The position numbers were made by a program, and so were the translations under genes. From Prostheceraeus crozeri (taxonomy: Eukaryota; Platyhelminthes; Polycladida; Euryleptidae), in contig CAJQUW010008624.1 in NCBI GenBank assembly GCA_907163375.1, forward strand, positions 1-64,000: a stretch of DNA of 64,000 nt. Direction: 5' to 3'. The first letter of the stretch is position 1. Each line of letters begins with the position of its first letter. Of the stretch, positions 35,903 to 46,376 are shown piece after piece. The notes beneath the pieces were generated by a model, which worked only from the letters and a program-made list of their open reading frames with translations, made no database searches and was not told where the DNA came from.

Positions 35903-36010
35903 TCTCATAGTTCAGTGATTAAGGAAGTGGACTCATAGTTGGATGCCGGGCGAGCTGACCCACGGACCGTCAGCTTTCGCTCGGTCAGTGGGCCGATTCA
36001 GTTTAGATGA
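35903..36010 (+). mobile_element. Possible degenerate tRNA-headed SINE
   Basis: The sequence AGTTCAGTGATTAAGG resembles a tRNA A box and D arm, and a GC-rich hairpin follows (CCGACCGAGCG-type pairing at about 35965-36000). No B box is visible, so the call is weak. Confidence 0.25.
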
Positions 36011-36162
36011 GTACTCTAAAACTTTTCAAAAGGTCATTACACAAGAATACCTTATTTCTTTAATCGTCCATTTCTGATTGAAGTCGTCGTTCATTTTCAA
36101 CACACATAGCACCATTTTGAAGCATGTGATGATGAGAAGTGCATGTTCAATATTAACAATTG

Positions 36163-38025
36163 CAGGCCTGTGATTAGCCTATTAGAAAAATTGAGGAATT
36201 ATTTTGAAAAATTTGAGGAATGCAAACGGAGCCTAATATCATAATTGCAAGAAAAACTCCAAATTTTAACAGGGATTTTGGGCCAAACTTCATGAAAAAA
36301 GTCATGAAGAAGGCAACCCCAGAGTTGACCACACTCCATCACACATTTTGAAGTTATATGTATTACAAAAGGATATTGGCATGGTCATAATCACTTCCTG
36401 TGTTGTTGCGAAATTAATTTGTTACCTCAATTACTATCTGCTTAGAATGTGTCGAACAGAGGATGTCAGATCAAGCTGCTGATATCGCTGTGCTTCACGC
36501 TATCGTCTCCAATTCAATGATGCTTGTCAGATTTGTAGACTGAATTTTTTTTTAATGTAGGAAATATCCTCAACTACATGCATCTTTGTGACGATTACTT
36601 TTTACGGATCTTAGACAAATTTGGGAGGAGAGCAACCCATAAGAATAGAAAGCTTAAAATCGTTGACGAAATGCTTGTGGTTAAAAAAAGGCAGTAATTT
36701 ATGAAGGATGCGCTACACACTAATTTATTAATATTACTTTATACTGCACAAGTTTTGGTGGCTCTTGTTTATCTGTTAGCGCTTTGATCAAATCGCTCCG
36801 ACCTACATTCAAATGAACATGAATTCTCTCATACGACACAAAAACTGTTAGGAACAGGCTTGCCAACTAAGTTGTTGGTCTCATCTAAGCAAAGAGTGAA
36901 AGATTATCACCTCTATTCGCATGAAGTTCCGCAGAGATATTGACATCTACATCTTGCAGTAGACCCAGGTTGAAAATCTGCCAACCCAGTAATATGTGGT
37001 TTGATGAATGTCTTAATTAATCCAAGTTCGCATACAACGATAAACAATCTGCGCATTACTTTCACACCAAGCTGCGTTCAGCAAATTATGAAAATGATCT
37101 ATGAGTGGATAACTCATCCAGGATAAATGTCGGTCGTCAGACCCTCAAAAATGTAGCTGCAAACGGACTCATGGGATAGCAGAGCCTCATGAGCCTCCAA
37201 CCTCCGCACGCTAGTGACCAGGAGGCAGATAGACACTAAATTTGGAGACAATCCGCTTTACCCCGTCGCATGTGTTCATGTTCAGCGGAAATAAAATGGA
37301 AGAGAATGAGTGAAATAAAAGCTTCAGTTGATAAGAGCACTGAAATCCAAATGGGATGGGATACCTATACGTTATCACATAATGGATATAGAGGATCGAT
37401 AGCCTAAAGTTCTTTAGGAAGTACAGGCATGCATTTGGCAGCCATACAGTTGCAGAACCGTATAATGAAGGCTGTGAAACCGGTTCAGATAATTAATGAA
37501 AATAATTGAATAAGCATTTTACTGTTGGAATTCTACACAACATTATGAGGTTTGAAGAAAAAAATTGCTTGTAGTGGTCAATATACAATTTCGGTATGTT
37601 GATCGCAGTGCTTCACTCATTAAATACGTGAAAGTGTTGCACTAAGGAGTTCGGCAGACAATAACTTCAGACAACTTCTCTGCATAGCAAAATAAGTTCG
37701 GACGAACCTGAACATTTGCAACCCTGTAGCTTCCAGAAATTAAAACGATGTGAAACAAAATCAAGTTATAAATCATGATTGATTCATGTTTAGCAGTCAG
37801 GGTGTAGGATACATGTTATAGGATTCTATCTTCGCCTCTTGATTGGAAGTTTACAGATAATCACCATTCGCTAAAAAACAATACATTGTCCGACATTTAG
37901 TCTAAAATGTGTCACATTTGGGGAATTTCTCTTAGTTTAGCTATATTTGAGGAATTTTTGAGGATTTGAGGAGTGAAAACAATTTTTGAGGAATCTGAGG
38001 AATTTGAGGAGTAATCACAGGCCTG
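36163..38025. mobile_element. Non-autonomous 1.86-kb element, copy 2
   Basis: The ends are perfect: CAGGCCTGTGATTA on the left and TAATCACAGGCCTG on the right. CAATTG flanks both (36157-36162 and 38026-38031), a perfect 6-bp duplication, although CAATTG is itself a palindrome. Subterminal GAGGAATTTGAGGA words are repeated at both ends. It aligns along its length, in the same orientation, with 18060-19906, and no coding frame is shared between copies. Confidence 0.82.
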
Positions 38026-38031
38026 CAATTG

Positions 38032-40440
38032 AAATTCAATCGTGCACTTCAAGCTTATTCAAAATCAAAGAAGATCAAAGTTTAGAAATTTCCAATTATA
38101 GAGGAAAGTGGCAATGCCAATTAATTGATTGAACAAAATATAATTGATTGATGCATTAACAATCAATTATTTGCAATTTCTGCTGCATATATCAACAAAT
38201 TGATTCAACTCAGAGTGACCGATTACAGCTATCACTTGTAGTAATGCACGCCATGACTGAATATGTTTGTGCGAATGTCTATACCAAATGCACTTGTTTC
38301 CGCTCTCATATAAAGCAAGAGTTCAAACATTCACTAACTTGAACATAAAAAGTCGATACATATCCATTACTGAGCTGTGATTCACCCATTTCCATGTCTG
38401 AATTTATCAAATTGCTGTACAGTTAAGACAAACTCTATAACTATTATACCGCGATGATGTTCATCAGCAAATATACGACACAAGGCTGGCATTTATGACA
38501 GCGGTTTTATGAGCGGTTATGAGGAACGGTTTTATACAAGCGCAAACTTTAAGTGATATTTACAACTAAGTCAATCTGACCACTTGTGATTTCAAACTGT
38601 TCGAGGGCATATATCAACATTTCCAAGGTTTGTGTGACGAACTGCAGCCGTGGTAATTCATCATGCTCAAATAGGCCCAACGAATGCAACCTTCATTCCT
38701 CAATAAACCGGCAGTGGTAAACATATATAAGTCGATTTGATTGCTAGAACACAACGGCATTGATGTTCAAGATCTTTATTTGTGTAGTGCGAGTACTTTT
38801 ACGACAAGTCGTTACACATTTTCGAGAGAATAACCATTAAAGCACAGAATTAAACATTTTGTTTATCTGCTTCGGTTTGCTAGAGGTGTGATTAATACGA
38901 AATCGACGGCACATCGAGGAACTTAGTGAGTGGGCAAAAAGGAATTCCTAATACCTTACAGAGATAGGAAAAAAAGTCGTGCGTCACTTGCGGATTAATG
39001 TGAGTTCATGCAAAATGCTTCGATTGCCAAAATTCCTTCAGATTCGAAGAATTCAGATCATTGGACACAAGTTTTCTCCATAATGTTGGCCTTTCCAATC
39101 ATTATTAAAAAAAGTAGCAGGCGTGCGAAAATTAGTTCACTTGATGATTTCACATCCTCTTCTCACTGCATAGTGCATACACTGAATCGAATGTTAGTCA
39201 CACAGCGATGTGTGTTTTGGTGTGTGCGAAGTGATATCGCAGCACGCACGCATCTCTCCCTGGCTCTGGTGTCCTCCACTGACAGCTGATTGTTTGCCAT
39301 TTCCAAAAGCAAGCGATACACGAATTATCCATTAGAGAAGGAGCAAGTTGTGTGATGTGATGTGCCATTTCGATATTTAGGTTACATATAACACTTCCTT
39401 TCTAGGAAACCGAAGCGCCCGCAGATGAATCTAATTCTGTGCATTAGAGCATTAAGATGGTAGGACAGCTGAGAGTGTTTAAATACCGACTCACTACTAC
39501 TTTAATTTCTTTATTTAGTAGTGAGTTTGAACTCATAACATGTTCCTCTCTCGCTCTATGCGTTGTTATACATCAAGTGCACATGTACTGTTATTGATTA
39601 ATAATCGTGTACTGGAACGACAGGCATGCCACGGTCTGTCTGTCAGTGTCACTTGGTCAGAGCTTGATAATGGTCTGTGAAGCAGATCGAAAGCGCTTGC
39701 AAAAATAAAACCTTAATTTCCTGACATCCGGAATTTTGAAGCCTCTAATCATTCTATTAGATTGAATTATACATACATGTACACAGAAAGGGTGACAGTC
39801 TCAAGAATTGTTGGAATGTAGCCCATATCGAAAAAAGAAAAGACGTCTTCTACAATCTACAGTGGTCAGGCCACAGATTTTTCCATTTTTTCGCAGCTCT
39901 ACAAAATTATCGCAGGCGGGAGAGACTGATAGTCCAATATGTCTTGTGCAATTTCCTCAAACTTTGATATAGCTACAACGCAGTGATTCAAATGGCAATT
40001 AAGTGCTTGCTTGTAATAAGAAAGATTTTCCAAAAGTAGAAGACTCTTTTACTGGAAAAACACAATGTAGGATTCTTTCATAAAAATTATAAACATTGCT
40101 TTCTATCCATATTTAAAATATCGCAACCCAAGTTAAGATGAAAATAATGTAACCTACATAATTATTCCTAATACATAAAGATTTTTGCAAATGCGGACGT
40201 TTTCAGGCGTCCAATTGAGGTCCTTTTAGGGACTCGCAAAATGCTAGTACTTTGCGGACGACCTTTAAGGATGAGTCTTGTGGCTTGTTTGAGTATTGAT
40301 CCAATAAAGAGCACTATATTCTGCAATCCACTACCAATCTTCAAAATGTGCACATTAGGCCTAGCCAGATCATACAAAGCCCTAGTGATTGAGGCTATGC
40401 TAACAACAAATGTTAATTGATGTGTCTTCATTTTTTCAGC
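38032..40440. other. No recognised gene; one retroelement-tail-like motif
   Basis: A CGAAAGCGCTTGC word followed by AAAAATAAAA at 39689-39712 resembles the tail motif of the Penelope-like fragment at 45.57 kb. A short hairpin with 11-bp arms (ACTCACTACTA) lies at 39489-39526. The rest shows nothing. The minus frame 40168-40473 has no recognisable fold. Confidence 0.35.
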
Positions 40441-40510
40441 TTGTATATGTGTATATATTTTGTATATATTCATATATACATATATACATATATATATACA
40501 ATATATATAT
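40441..40510 (+). repeat. TA-rich microsatellite
   Basis: Imperfect (TA)n with TATATACATA interruptions, directly abutting the first 137-bp direct repeat of the retroelement fragment. Confidence 0.85.
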
Positions 40511-40647
40511 ACAGTAATAAAAGCCCAAAAGAAAAAAATCTAAACTTAGGAAATATCCCAACCGGTTGCGTCCCTTTCTGGGACTTTTCAAGGGATTAAT
40601 GATTTTTATTTGAATTTTGCATATTGTAACTCACAAGATCATAGTTG
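40511..40647 (-). repeat. Direct repeat (pseudo-LTR-like), copy 1
   Basis: Matches 42581-42717 at an offset of 2070 bp with only a few differences. The hammerhead-like segment is at 40555-40597. Confidence 0.9.
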
Positions 40648-41287
40648 GTACATAGACATGAGTTTGTCAGTTAGTAATACGTATGTCCTCTGTGTGCATA
40701 TGAACTGTGCTGGTCATAGCATGAAGATAATCTTTCCATAGAATTCGAGTTTCTGATGCTATACCTATCATTGTCCTCTCTATTTCGCCAAATACATTTT
40801 TCTTGCTTATTGAAATGTTTGAAGTTATTTCGTTCCTTAATTCTCCAGTTGTTGCGATAGAATCCTCCATAATTATTATTAGGATCGTCATGTTTTCTGT
40901 TGATATTCATTTGTTGTTTTCTACAGTGGTTGCAGTTCGCATTTCTTTGTTACAAATTTATTTTCACTATTCATTGATATTAAATGCTTATCCGATTCAA
41001 AAAATTTTCGTTTACTATTCCAAATGTCAATACAGTACTTCTTTTCTGTTTACGTTACATATTTCATTCCATTGGTCTTCACGGGGCTTTGCTTCCTTGT
41101 TATTATAACAGTCTTTCAGATATTCCACTATTTCAGAATCTATTCTTTCTACGGTTTTCGTCTTGATGTCTGCTATTAATCTTAATCTTTTAATTTCAAA
41201 TTCACATTGATTAATGCATTGCTGTTTTCGAAGCTCTCTCTCTTGTTCATAATTTTGAGTCACCGGTATTTTGAAAAATTTCTTCTA

Positions 41288-42144
41288 GTCCTGGGGCTGA
41301 GGGGGGTTGAGTGTGCAAAAATATGTCCCCGCATTTTGACTCTTGATTCTTGTAAAGGACCCCTAGGATGATGAAAAAAACTTGGGTAGACATTCCAGAT
41401 CGAGGATCTTGACCCCTAAAATCAAAATGGCGTCCAAGATGGCCGCCACGTCATTGTTGTCATAATAACAGAGCATAGAAGTCACAATGCATAGTGATAA
41501 TGGAGTCTAATCCTAGGTTATCAGGGTCAAGGAATCTATTGAGACTATTGTTGACTCCATTATCACTATGCTATGGCACTTCTGTAACCAAAAGCATCAA
41601 ACTAGCATAAAAATGAATATTTCTTGGATTTTGGTGGCCTCATGGGGCGGCCATTTTGCATTTATTTGACCATGAGATGGTTGAATTGGCTTGTAAATAG
41701 TCTCAATAGATTGCTCGACCCTGATAACCTGAGAATAGACTCCATTATCACTATGCTATGGCACTTCTGTAGCCAAAAGCATCAAACTAGCATAAAAATG
41801 AATATTTCTTGGATTTTGGTGGCCTCATGGGGCGGCCATTTCGCATTTAATTGACTATGAGATGGTTGAATTGGCTTGCACATAGTCTCAATAGATTCCT
41901 TGACCCTGATAACCTAGGATTAGACTCCATTATCACTATGCATTGTGACTTCTATGCTCTGTTATTATGACAGCAATGACGACGTGGCGACCATCTTGGA
42001 CGACATTTTGATTTTAGGGGTCAAGGTCCTCGATCTGGAATGTCTACCCAAGTTTTTTTCATCATCCTAGGGGTCCTTTACAAGAATCAAGAGTCAAAAT
42101 GCGGGGACATATTTTTGCACACTTAACCCCCTCAGCCCCAGGAC
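41288..42144. mobile_element. Foldback element, 857 bp, with internal tandem units
   Basis: The inverted arms are about 260 bp each, beginning GTCCTGGGGCTGAG on both ends, and nearly identical. TA flanks both sides (41286-41287 and 42145-42146). Between the arms, a 185-bp unit is repeated twice in tandem (41554-41738 and 41739-41923), with a third partial start at 41924. Each unit contains a GGTGGCCTCATGGGGCGGCC word. It is non-coding and inserted in the retroelement ORF. Confidence 0.88.
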
Positions 42145-42149
42145 TATTC

Positions 42150-42565
42150 GGGATTCTTTGAATATCTCCTTTTAAAGCATTTTCGTATATTTCGGCGATT
42201 GACTTATTTCTGAGGGCTTCATAAAAAGCAAACTTTCTTTGTTTGATTTTCTTATTCCAATCTATTTTTGAAATTGATATTCGTGATAGCTTCTTGTTCA
42301 TATCAGTCATTTCCACCTTGATTTCCTCTTTCAAATGTATCATTTCTTTTGTGTCATTTACCATTCTGTTCAAATCTAATTTTATACCTAACTGATAGGC
42401 TGTCAAAAGTTTATAAATTGATTGTACTACATTCGTCAATCCATCAAATTTGTTTTCTAGACTTTCCATCTTATCAAAAAGAACTTGTGCCTTTTCCTTC
42501 GCATTAGATTGTCCCTTCCAGGAATCCATTTTTGAAGTAAAATAATGAAAAAAATAGTAGGTCAA
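42150..42565 (-). pseudogene. Coiled-coil ORF of the retroelement fragment
   Basis: The minus-strand frame begins just inside the right direct repeat. It contains heptad-like sequence (KMESLENKFDGLTNVV, then KLLTAYQLGIKLDL, then HLKEEIKVEMTDMNKKL) and the block WNKKIKQRKFAFYEALRN, then EIYENALKGDIQRIP. I believe the latter block recurs in uncharacterised first ORFs of invertebrate retroelements, but cannot name the protein. The frame then runs into the inserted foldback, so its last codons are foreign. Confidence 0.5.
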
Positions 42566-42580
42566 AAATGGTCAATCAAT

Positions 42581-42715
42581 ACAGTAATAAAAGCCCAAAA
42601 GAAAACAATCCAAACTTAGGAAATATCCCAACCGGTTGCGTCCCTTTCTGGGACTTTTCAAGGGATTAATGATTTTTATTTGAATTTTGCATATTATAAC
42701 TCACAAGATCATAGT

Positions 42716-42717
<2 letters not shown>
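42581..42717 (-). repeat. Direct repeat (pseudo-LTR-like), copy 2
   Basis: Same sequence as 40511-40647. The hammerhead-like segment is at 42625-42667. It is followed at once by a (TA)n tract on its right. Confidence 0.9.

Positions 42718-42772
<55 letters not shown>
42718..42772 (+). repeat. (TA)n microsatellite, left of mariner
   Basis: Near-perfect TA tract that ends exactly at the left edge of the mariner element. Confidence 0.95.
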
Positions 42773-42775
<3 letters not shown>

Positions 42776-44331
42776 GGTGTCCGTAAATTCGCTTGACTTT
42801 TAAATTGAATATCTACATGAGAAAACAATAAACTTTTGTGTCACAAACCATGATATATTACGCAACATTAAGGGGAATTTACGAATCTAACCATAAGAAA
42901 TGAATATTCGATTATTTAGCTGCTAAATTTTACATTCTGCATGCAGTCAATTTTGTAATGAATATTACATGCACAATTATAGTTTTGGTGAATTCATTTC
43001 AGTTTCAGTAAATGTTTAAGTCAATTCGCCGTATTGTCAATTATTTCAATTAACCTTACCCAGGAGACATAGCTCAAAATTTTCCCTTATTCAATTCTAT
43101 GAAACTTTCATCACCAGCCATGACGACATGCCTAGTCATTGATTGATTCATATCGTATCATCTTCAATTGAGAACGTCAAAGTAATCAGCCTTCATGGCA
43201 TAGAATTGAAATATCCCATATCCATGACGTGATGGTTTTCGCTAACCAATGACAAAGACGTGTGTGTCAACCAATAGGTTTAGTCTGCATCATAGAGTTT
43301 CCTCATGCTATGTTCGAAATCCCACTGTGAAGTGGTACAATCGCTGCCTATCGTATTCACAATGGATCCTCAGACTCGGATAGAGATAGTTCAGTGCCTC
43401 TATAATAGAAGTGATACAGCTGCTCTTCGAAAGTTTAAGATTCAAAGGCACATTCAAAAAGATCCTTTTACAACAGCATCGATTACAAATATCATCAAAA
43501 AGTTTGAAGAAACTGGCAGTGTTCATGATAAACCTCGCAGTGGTTGTCATACAGTGGATGAATTGACAATTGCAACTGTGAATCGCGTCGTCGAGGAGAC
43601 TAGTTCAAAATCAATGCTAGGAGTCACGTCAGTTCGCAAAGTGGCGGAAGAGGCTGGTATCATTTCAAAGACTAGTGTCCATAAAATCCTTCGGCATGAA
43701 CTAGGACTCTACCCGTACAAATTACAAGTCGTGCAAGCACTTGAGTCGGCCGACAAGACAAAGCGCTGTGAGTTTGCGAGATGACATCTCGACAATCAGA
43801 ATGTAATCGATGACATTGTCTGGTCTGACGAGGCGTATTTTTCACTCGATAGGATCGTTAATGCGCACAATTGCCACATCTAGTCAGATGTCAAGCAATC
43901 AACATGCATCTCAAATCGCGTGATAAGTCGAGGATGTGACCGAGAGTGTCCTCTACGTTCACCTGATCTGAATCCTCTCGACTTTGGGTTCTGGAGATGG
44001 ATGAAAGCGAAGATATACGATCATGTTAAGCCACAAAACCTGGACCAGTCGAGTGAGAAGATCACTGACATCTGCAATGAAGTCACAAGTGAAGAACTTG
44101 CCGCTGGTGTTTTCGATACTATTCGGCGATTGACTGCACTGATTGATTGCGACGGCCATCATTTCGAACACTTCATTTGAACATTTTAATCAACAAATAT
44201 TGGCTTCTTATTGCTAGATTCGTAAATTCCCCTTTATGTTGCATAACATAACATGGTTCGTGATGAAAAAGTTTATTGCTTTCTCATGTAGATATTCAAT
44301 TTAAAAGTCAAGCGAATTTACGGACACCCTG
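42773..44331 (+). mobile_element. Mariner-like transposon, 1559 bp
   Basis: The ends begin CAGGGTGTCCGTAAATTCGC. The first 52 bases of the two terminal repeats are identical, and weaker similarity continues to about 116 bp. TA flanks it inside a TA microsatellite. The transposase reads on the plus strand. The high end identity suggests a fairly recent insertion. Confidence 0.95.
43362..44180 (+). pseudogene. Mariner-like transposase, internally deleted
   Basis: The start MDPQTRIEIVQCLYNRSDTA is followed by two helix-turn-helix regions (TASITNIIKKFEETGSV and GVTSVRKVAEEAGIISKTSV) and YPYKLQVVQALESADK. An in-frame TGA at 43782-43784 precedes the first catalytic Asp (IVWSDEAYFSL). The sequence then jumps to SPDLNPLDFGFW, whose last Asp is the third catalytic residue, so the middle with the second Asp is gone. 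Intact members have about 340 residues. This one cannot be active. Confidence 0.9.
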
Positions 44332-44347
44332 TATATATGCACATATA

Positions 44348-44388
<41 letters not shown>
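44332..44388 (+). repeat. (TA)n microsatellite between mariner and Tc1 elements
   Basis: TA tract shared as the target of both neighbouring transposons. Confidence 0.93.
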
Positions 44389-44392
<4 letters not shown>

Positions 44393-45512
44393 TTGTTTCA
44401 TAAAAAATGGATCACCCTTAAACATCGCCTTAACTTCAACTTTGTCTAACTCCGCCAAACTTGAACGAATTTCTCTGAAATTTGGAAGATATGTCAGTTG
44501 TGCTTACTAATATCATTGTTGGAAATTTCAAGCATGAATATTGAGTTGTTTTCCTGTTATAGATAAAAAAGTAGTAGATAATTTGATCTTCATTTAGCAA
44601 TGTTACACAAAATCATACCTCACTCTTATAAAATTACATTTGTTTCCTTTGTTATGTAATGTGTTGTTCTACAAGCCAAAAGCTATCAAGCAAAACAAAA
44701 ATAAAGAAAATCGGTCAATCAGAGCCAGTATAGCACCATTATTCATCAACAATAATATAACTGCTACATGTGATTAACTGGACTTCATGTTCCATAGCTT
44801 CCTGACTTCGTTGCGGTGGTGTTGGCAGCACTCCTGATTGCTTTCAGCTAGAAATCTATCTCTTACCGGTTGAAAACAATACAAAGCACAAATGAACAAT
44901 AACGAGATCGCATTCACAAAAGACAAAGTGTCACCCTTGCTAGAACTAGGCTGAACTTCACATACAGCAAGGAACCATGAATTCTGAACGCTATGTGAAT
45001 GTTTTACGAATGAACATTGGCCAAATGACAGATCAACTTGGTGATCCATCGACTTGGTTATTTATGGATGATAATGCTACGTGTCACAGGAGTAGTAGAG
45101 TCAACTTATGCAAGTCTCAATTAGGGCTTATGACATTATCTTGGCCAGCTCGTTCTCCTGATCTGAATCCCATAGAAAATGTATGGAGTATTCTAAAACG
45201 TAACGTTCGTCGTTCACTGCTACCTACAGATGGCGTATCACAACTTATGTCACTGTTAAAAAGAGAGTGGAGAAAGTTAGATCAGTCAAAAATCAACGAT
45301 ATCATCGAATCAATGCCTAGACGAATTGGTAATGTCATTGACAATAAGGGTAGGGCCACAAAATATTAGCTTCTTAAGAACCGTTACTGCATCAGATTAT
45401 ATAAGGACATTTAAATATAGGGACATGAAATAACATGAAAATGCTTTCTGTATCATACTTATGTTTTATTTAGTCAAATTTTAGGATGATCCACTTTTTA
45501 TGAAACGGACTG
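44389..45512 (+). mobile_element. Tc1-type transposon, 1124 bp
   Basis: The terminal repeats are about 30 bp and imperfect: the left starts CAGATTGTTTCATAAAAAAT and the right, reverse complemented, starts CAGTCCGTTTCATAAAAAGT. TA flanks it at 44387-44388 and 45513-45514. The transposase is on the plus strand and lacks its N-terminal half. Confidence 0.92.
44977..45369 (+). pseudogene. Tc1-type transposase, C-terminal half (DD34E)
   Basis: The 130-codon frame has the second catalytic Asp in FMDDNATCHRSS and the Glu in SPDLNPIENVWSILKRN. Exactly 34 residues lie between them, the Tc1 DD34E signature. A C-terminal region (LLKREWRKLDQ, then MPRRIGNVIDNKG) follows as in Tc1 enzymes. The DNA-binding domain and first catalytic Asp are missing from the element (only about 590 bp precede the frame and carry no match). 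The frame's Met is internal. Confidence 0.9.
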
Positions 45513-45526
45513 TATATATATATATT
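45513..45526 (+). repeat. Short TA tract
   Basis: Remainder of the TA microsatellite on the right of the Tc1 element. It abuts the 3' end of a Penelope-like fragment. Confidence 0.8.
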
Positions 45527-46107
45527 AAAATAATTGAAGTGAAAACACATGGAATGCACAAGCGCTTTCTATATTCTTCAGGTGCAAAGTGAAACAAAAA
45601 GCAAGATCATCATAATTTCAAATATACATTCATCATAGATATGGATGTTGCAAGGTAATTTACATAGTAGGACATGCACATGCATAGTAAATAGAAAAAT
45701 AACTTTGTTATAGTCTATTATGCCAAAATACATCAACGATATCTAATTTATGTATTAGATTGAAACATAGATTTAAGTATAGAAGAACATATATGCGAAC
45801 TAATATAAAATGCATCTCATATCAAAAGTGAATGAATTCATAAGAAACGTATAAAAGTGATTCATGAATTTAATTTTGGATGAAAGCGATCGATAAAATA
45901 TTTTTCTTTACATTTACGTTCAATTTTGTTTTCAGAAAAAAGCTTGTAAAAAGGAAAGATTGACATGTTGCCCCTACCACACGTTTCTAGATGTTCACTT
46001 AATTTAATTTGTCTATAATTGGCATTCAAAATTTGTTGTTTGTGAACCCTTACTCTGGTTCTTAAGGATGTCCCAGTTTCTCCGATATATATATATGTTG
46101 GCGCCAC
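45527..46107 (-). mobile_element. Penelope-like element 3' fragment with GIY-YIG nuclease
   Basis: The minus strand from 46107 to 45862 reads YIGETGTSLRTRVRVHKQQI, then LSEHLETCGRG, then KCKEKYFIDRFHPKLNS: the GIY-YIG motif, the Arg and His of the second motif, and the closing E-x-x-x-I/F-I-x-x-x-x-P-x-LN block. Its tail (about 45600-45530) holds a CTGAAGA … GAAAGCGCTTG word, then a TA tract. It is 5'-truncated at another TA tract (about 46088-46098). No RT is present. Confidence 0.75.
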
Positions 46108-46109
46108 TA

Positions 46110-46370
46110 GACGTCATTTTGCTTCTCGCATTTCGGAATATAGGCTATATATATATGTTTTATATTTTATTCTGCATAGATTAGAAACTCGACCCCAAAT
46201 GAGTTAATCTTTGTAATAACTTAATCTTTATAATAACCGCAACATTTCCAGTGGCTACATTCAGTAGTTGGGCAGAATATACACATTTGACATACTAGGT
46301 TTTCAAACCAGAGAAAAGAGTCGAAGTCGGAACCTTCTTGCAGATACAAAATCGAGGTAATAAACACGAC
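46110..46370. other. No recognised element
   Basis: AT-rich with a TA tract at about 46148-46160. Nothing else was seen. Confidence 0.35.
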
Positions 46371-46376
46371 TGAGTA

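Larger units (their letters stand above)
40510..42717 (-). mobile_element. Penelope-like element fossil, 5' part between direct repeats
   Basis: Direct repeats of about 137 bp (40511-40647 and 42581-42717, nearly identical) bracket minus-strand frames. Each repeat holds, on the minus strand, a stem GTCCC-AGAAA-GGGAC flanked by hammerhead-like bases. Directly downstream of the right repeat a frame starts with MDSWKGQSNAKEK and continues as a coiled-coil protein (42541 downward), with WNKKIKQRKFAFYEALRN. Pseudo-LTRs carrying hammerhead motifs are known in Penelope-like elements. No RT lies inside, so this is a partial, broken copy. An 857-bp foldback is inserted in it. Confidence 0.55.

Noticed and set aside
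42062-42565. 167-codon minus-strand ORF as a host gene
   Set aside because: It starts inside a pseudo-LTR-like structure and its last codons come from an inserted foldback element.
40511-42717. LTR retrotransposon bracketed by its two LTRs
   Set aside because: The repeats are only 137 bp, lack TG…CA ends, and no gag, protease, integrase or RT lies between them. The pseudo-LTR reading with a hammerhead-like motif fits better.
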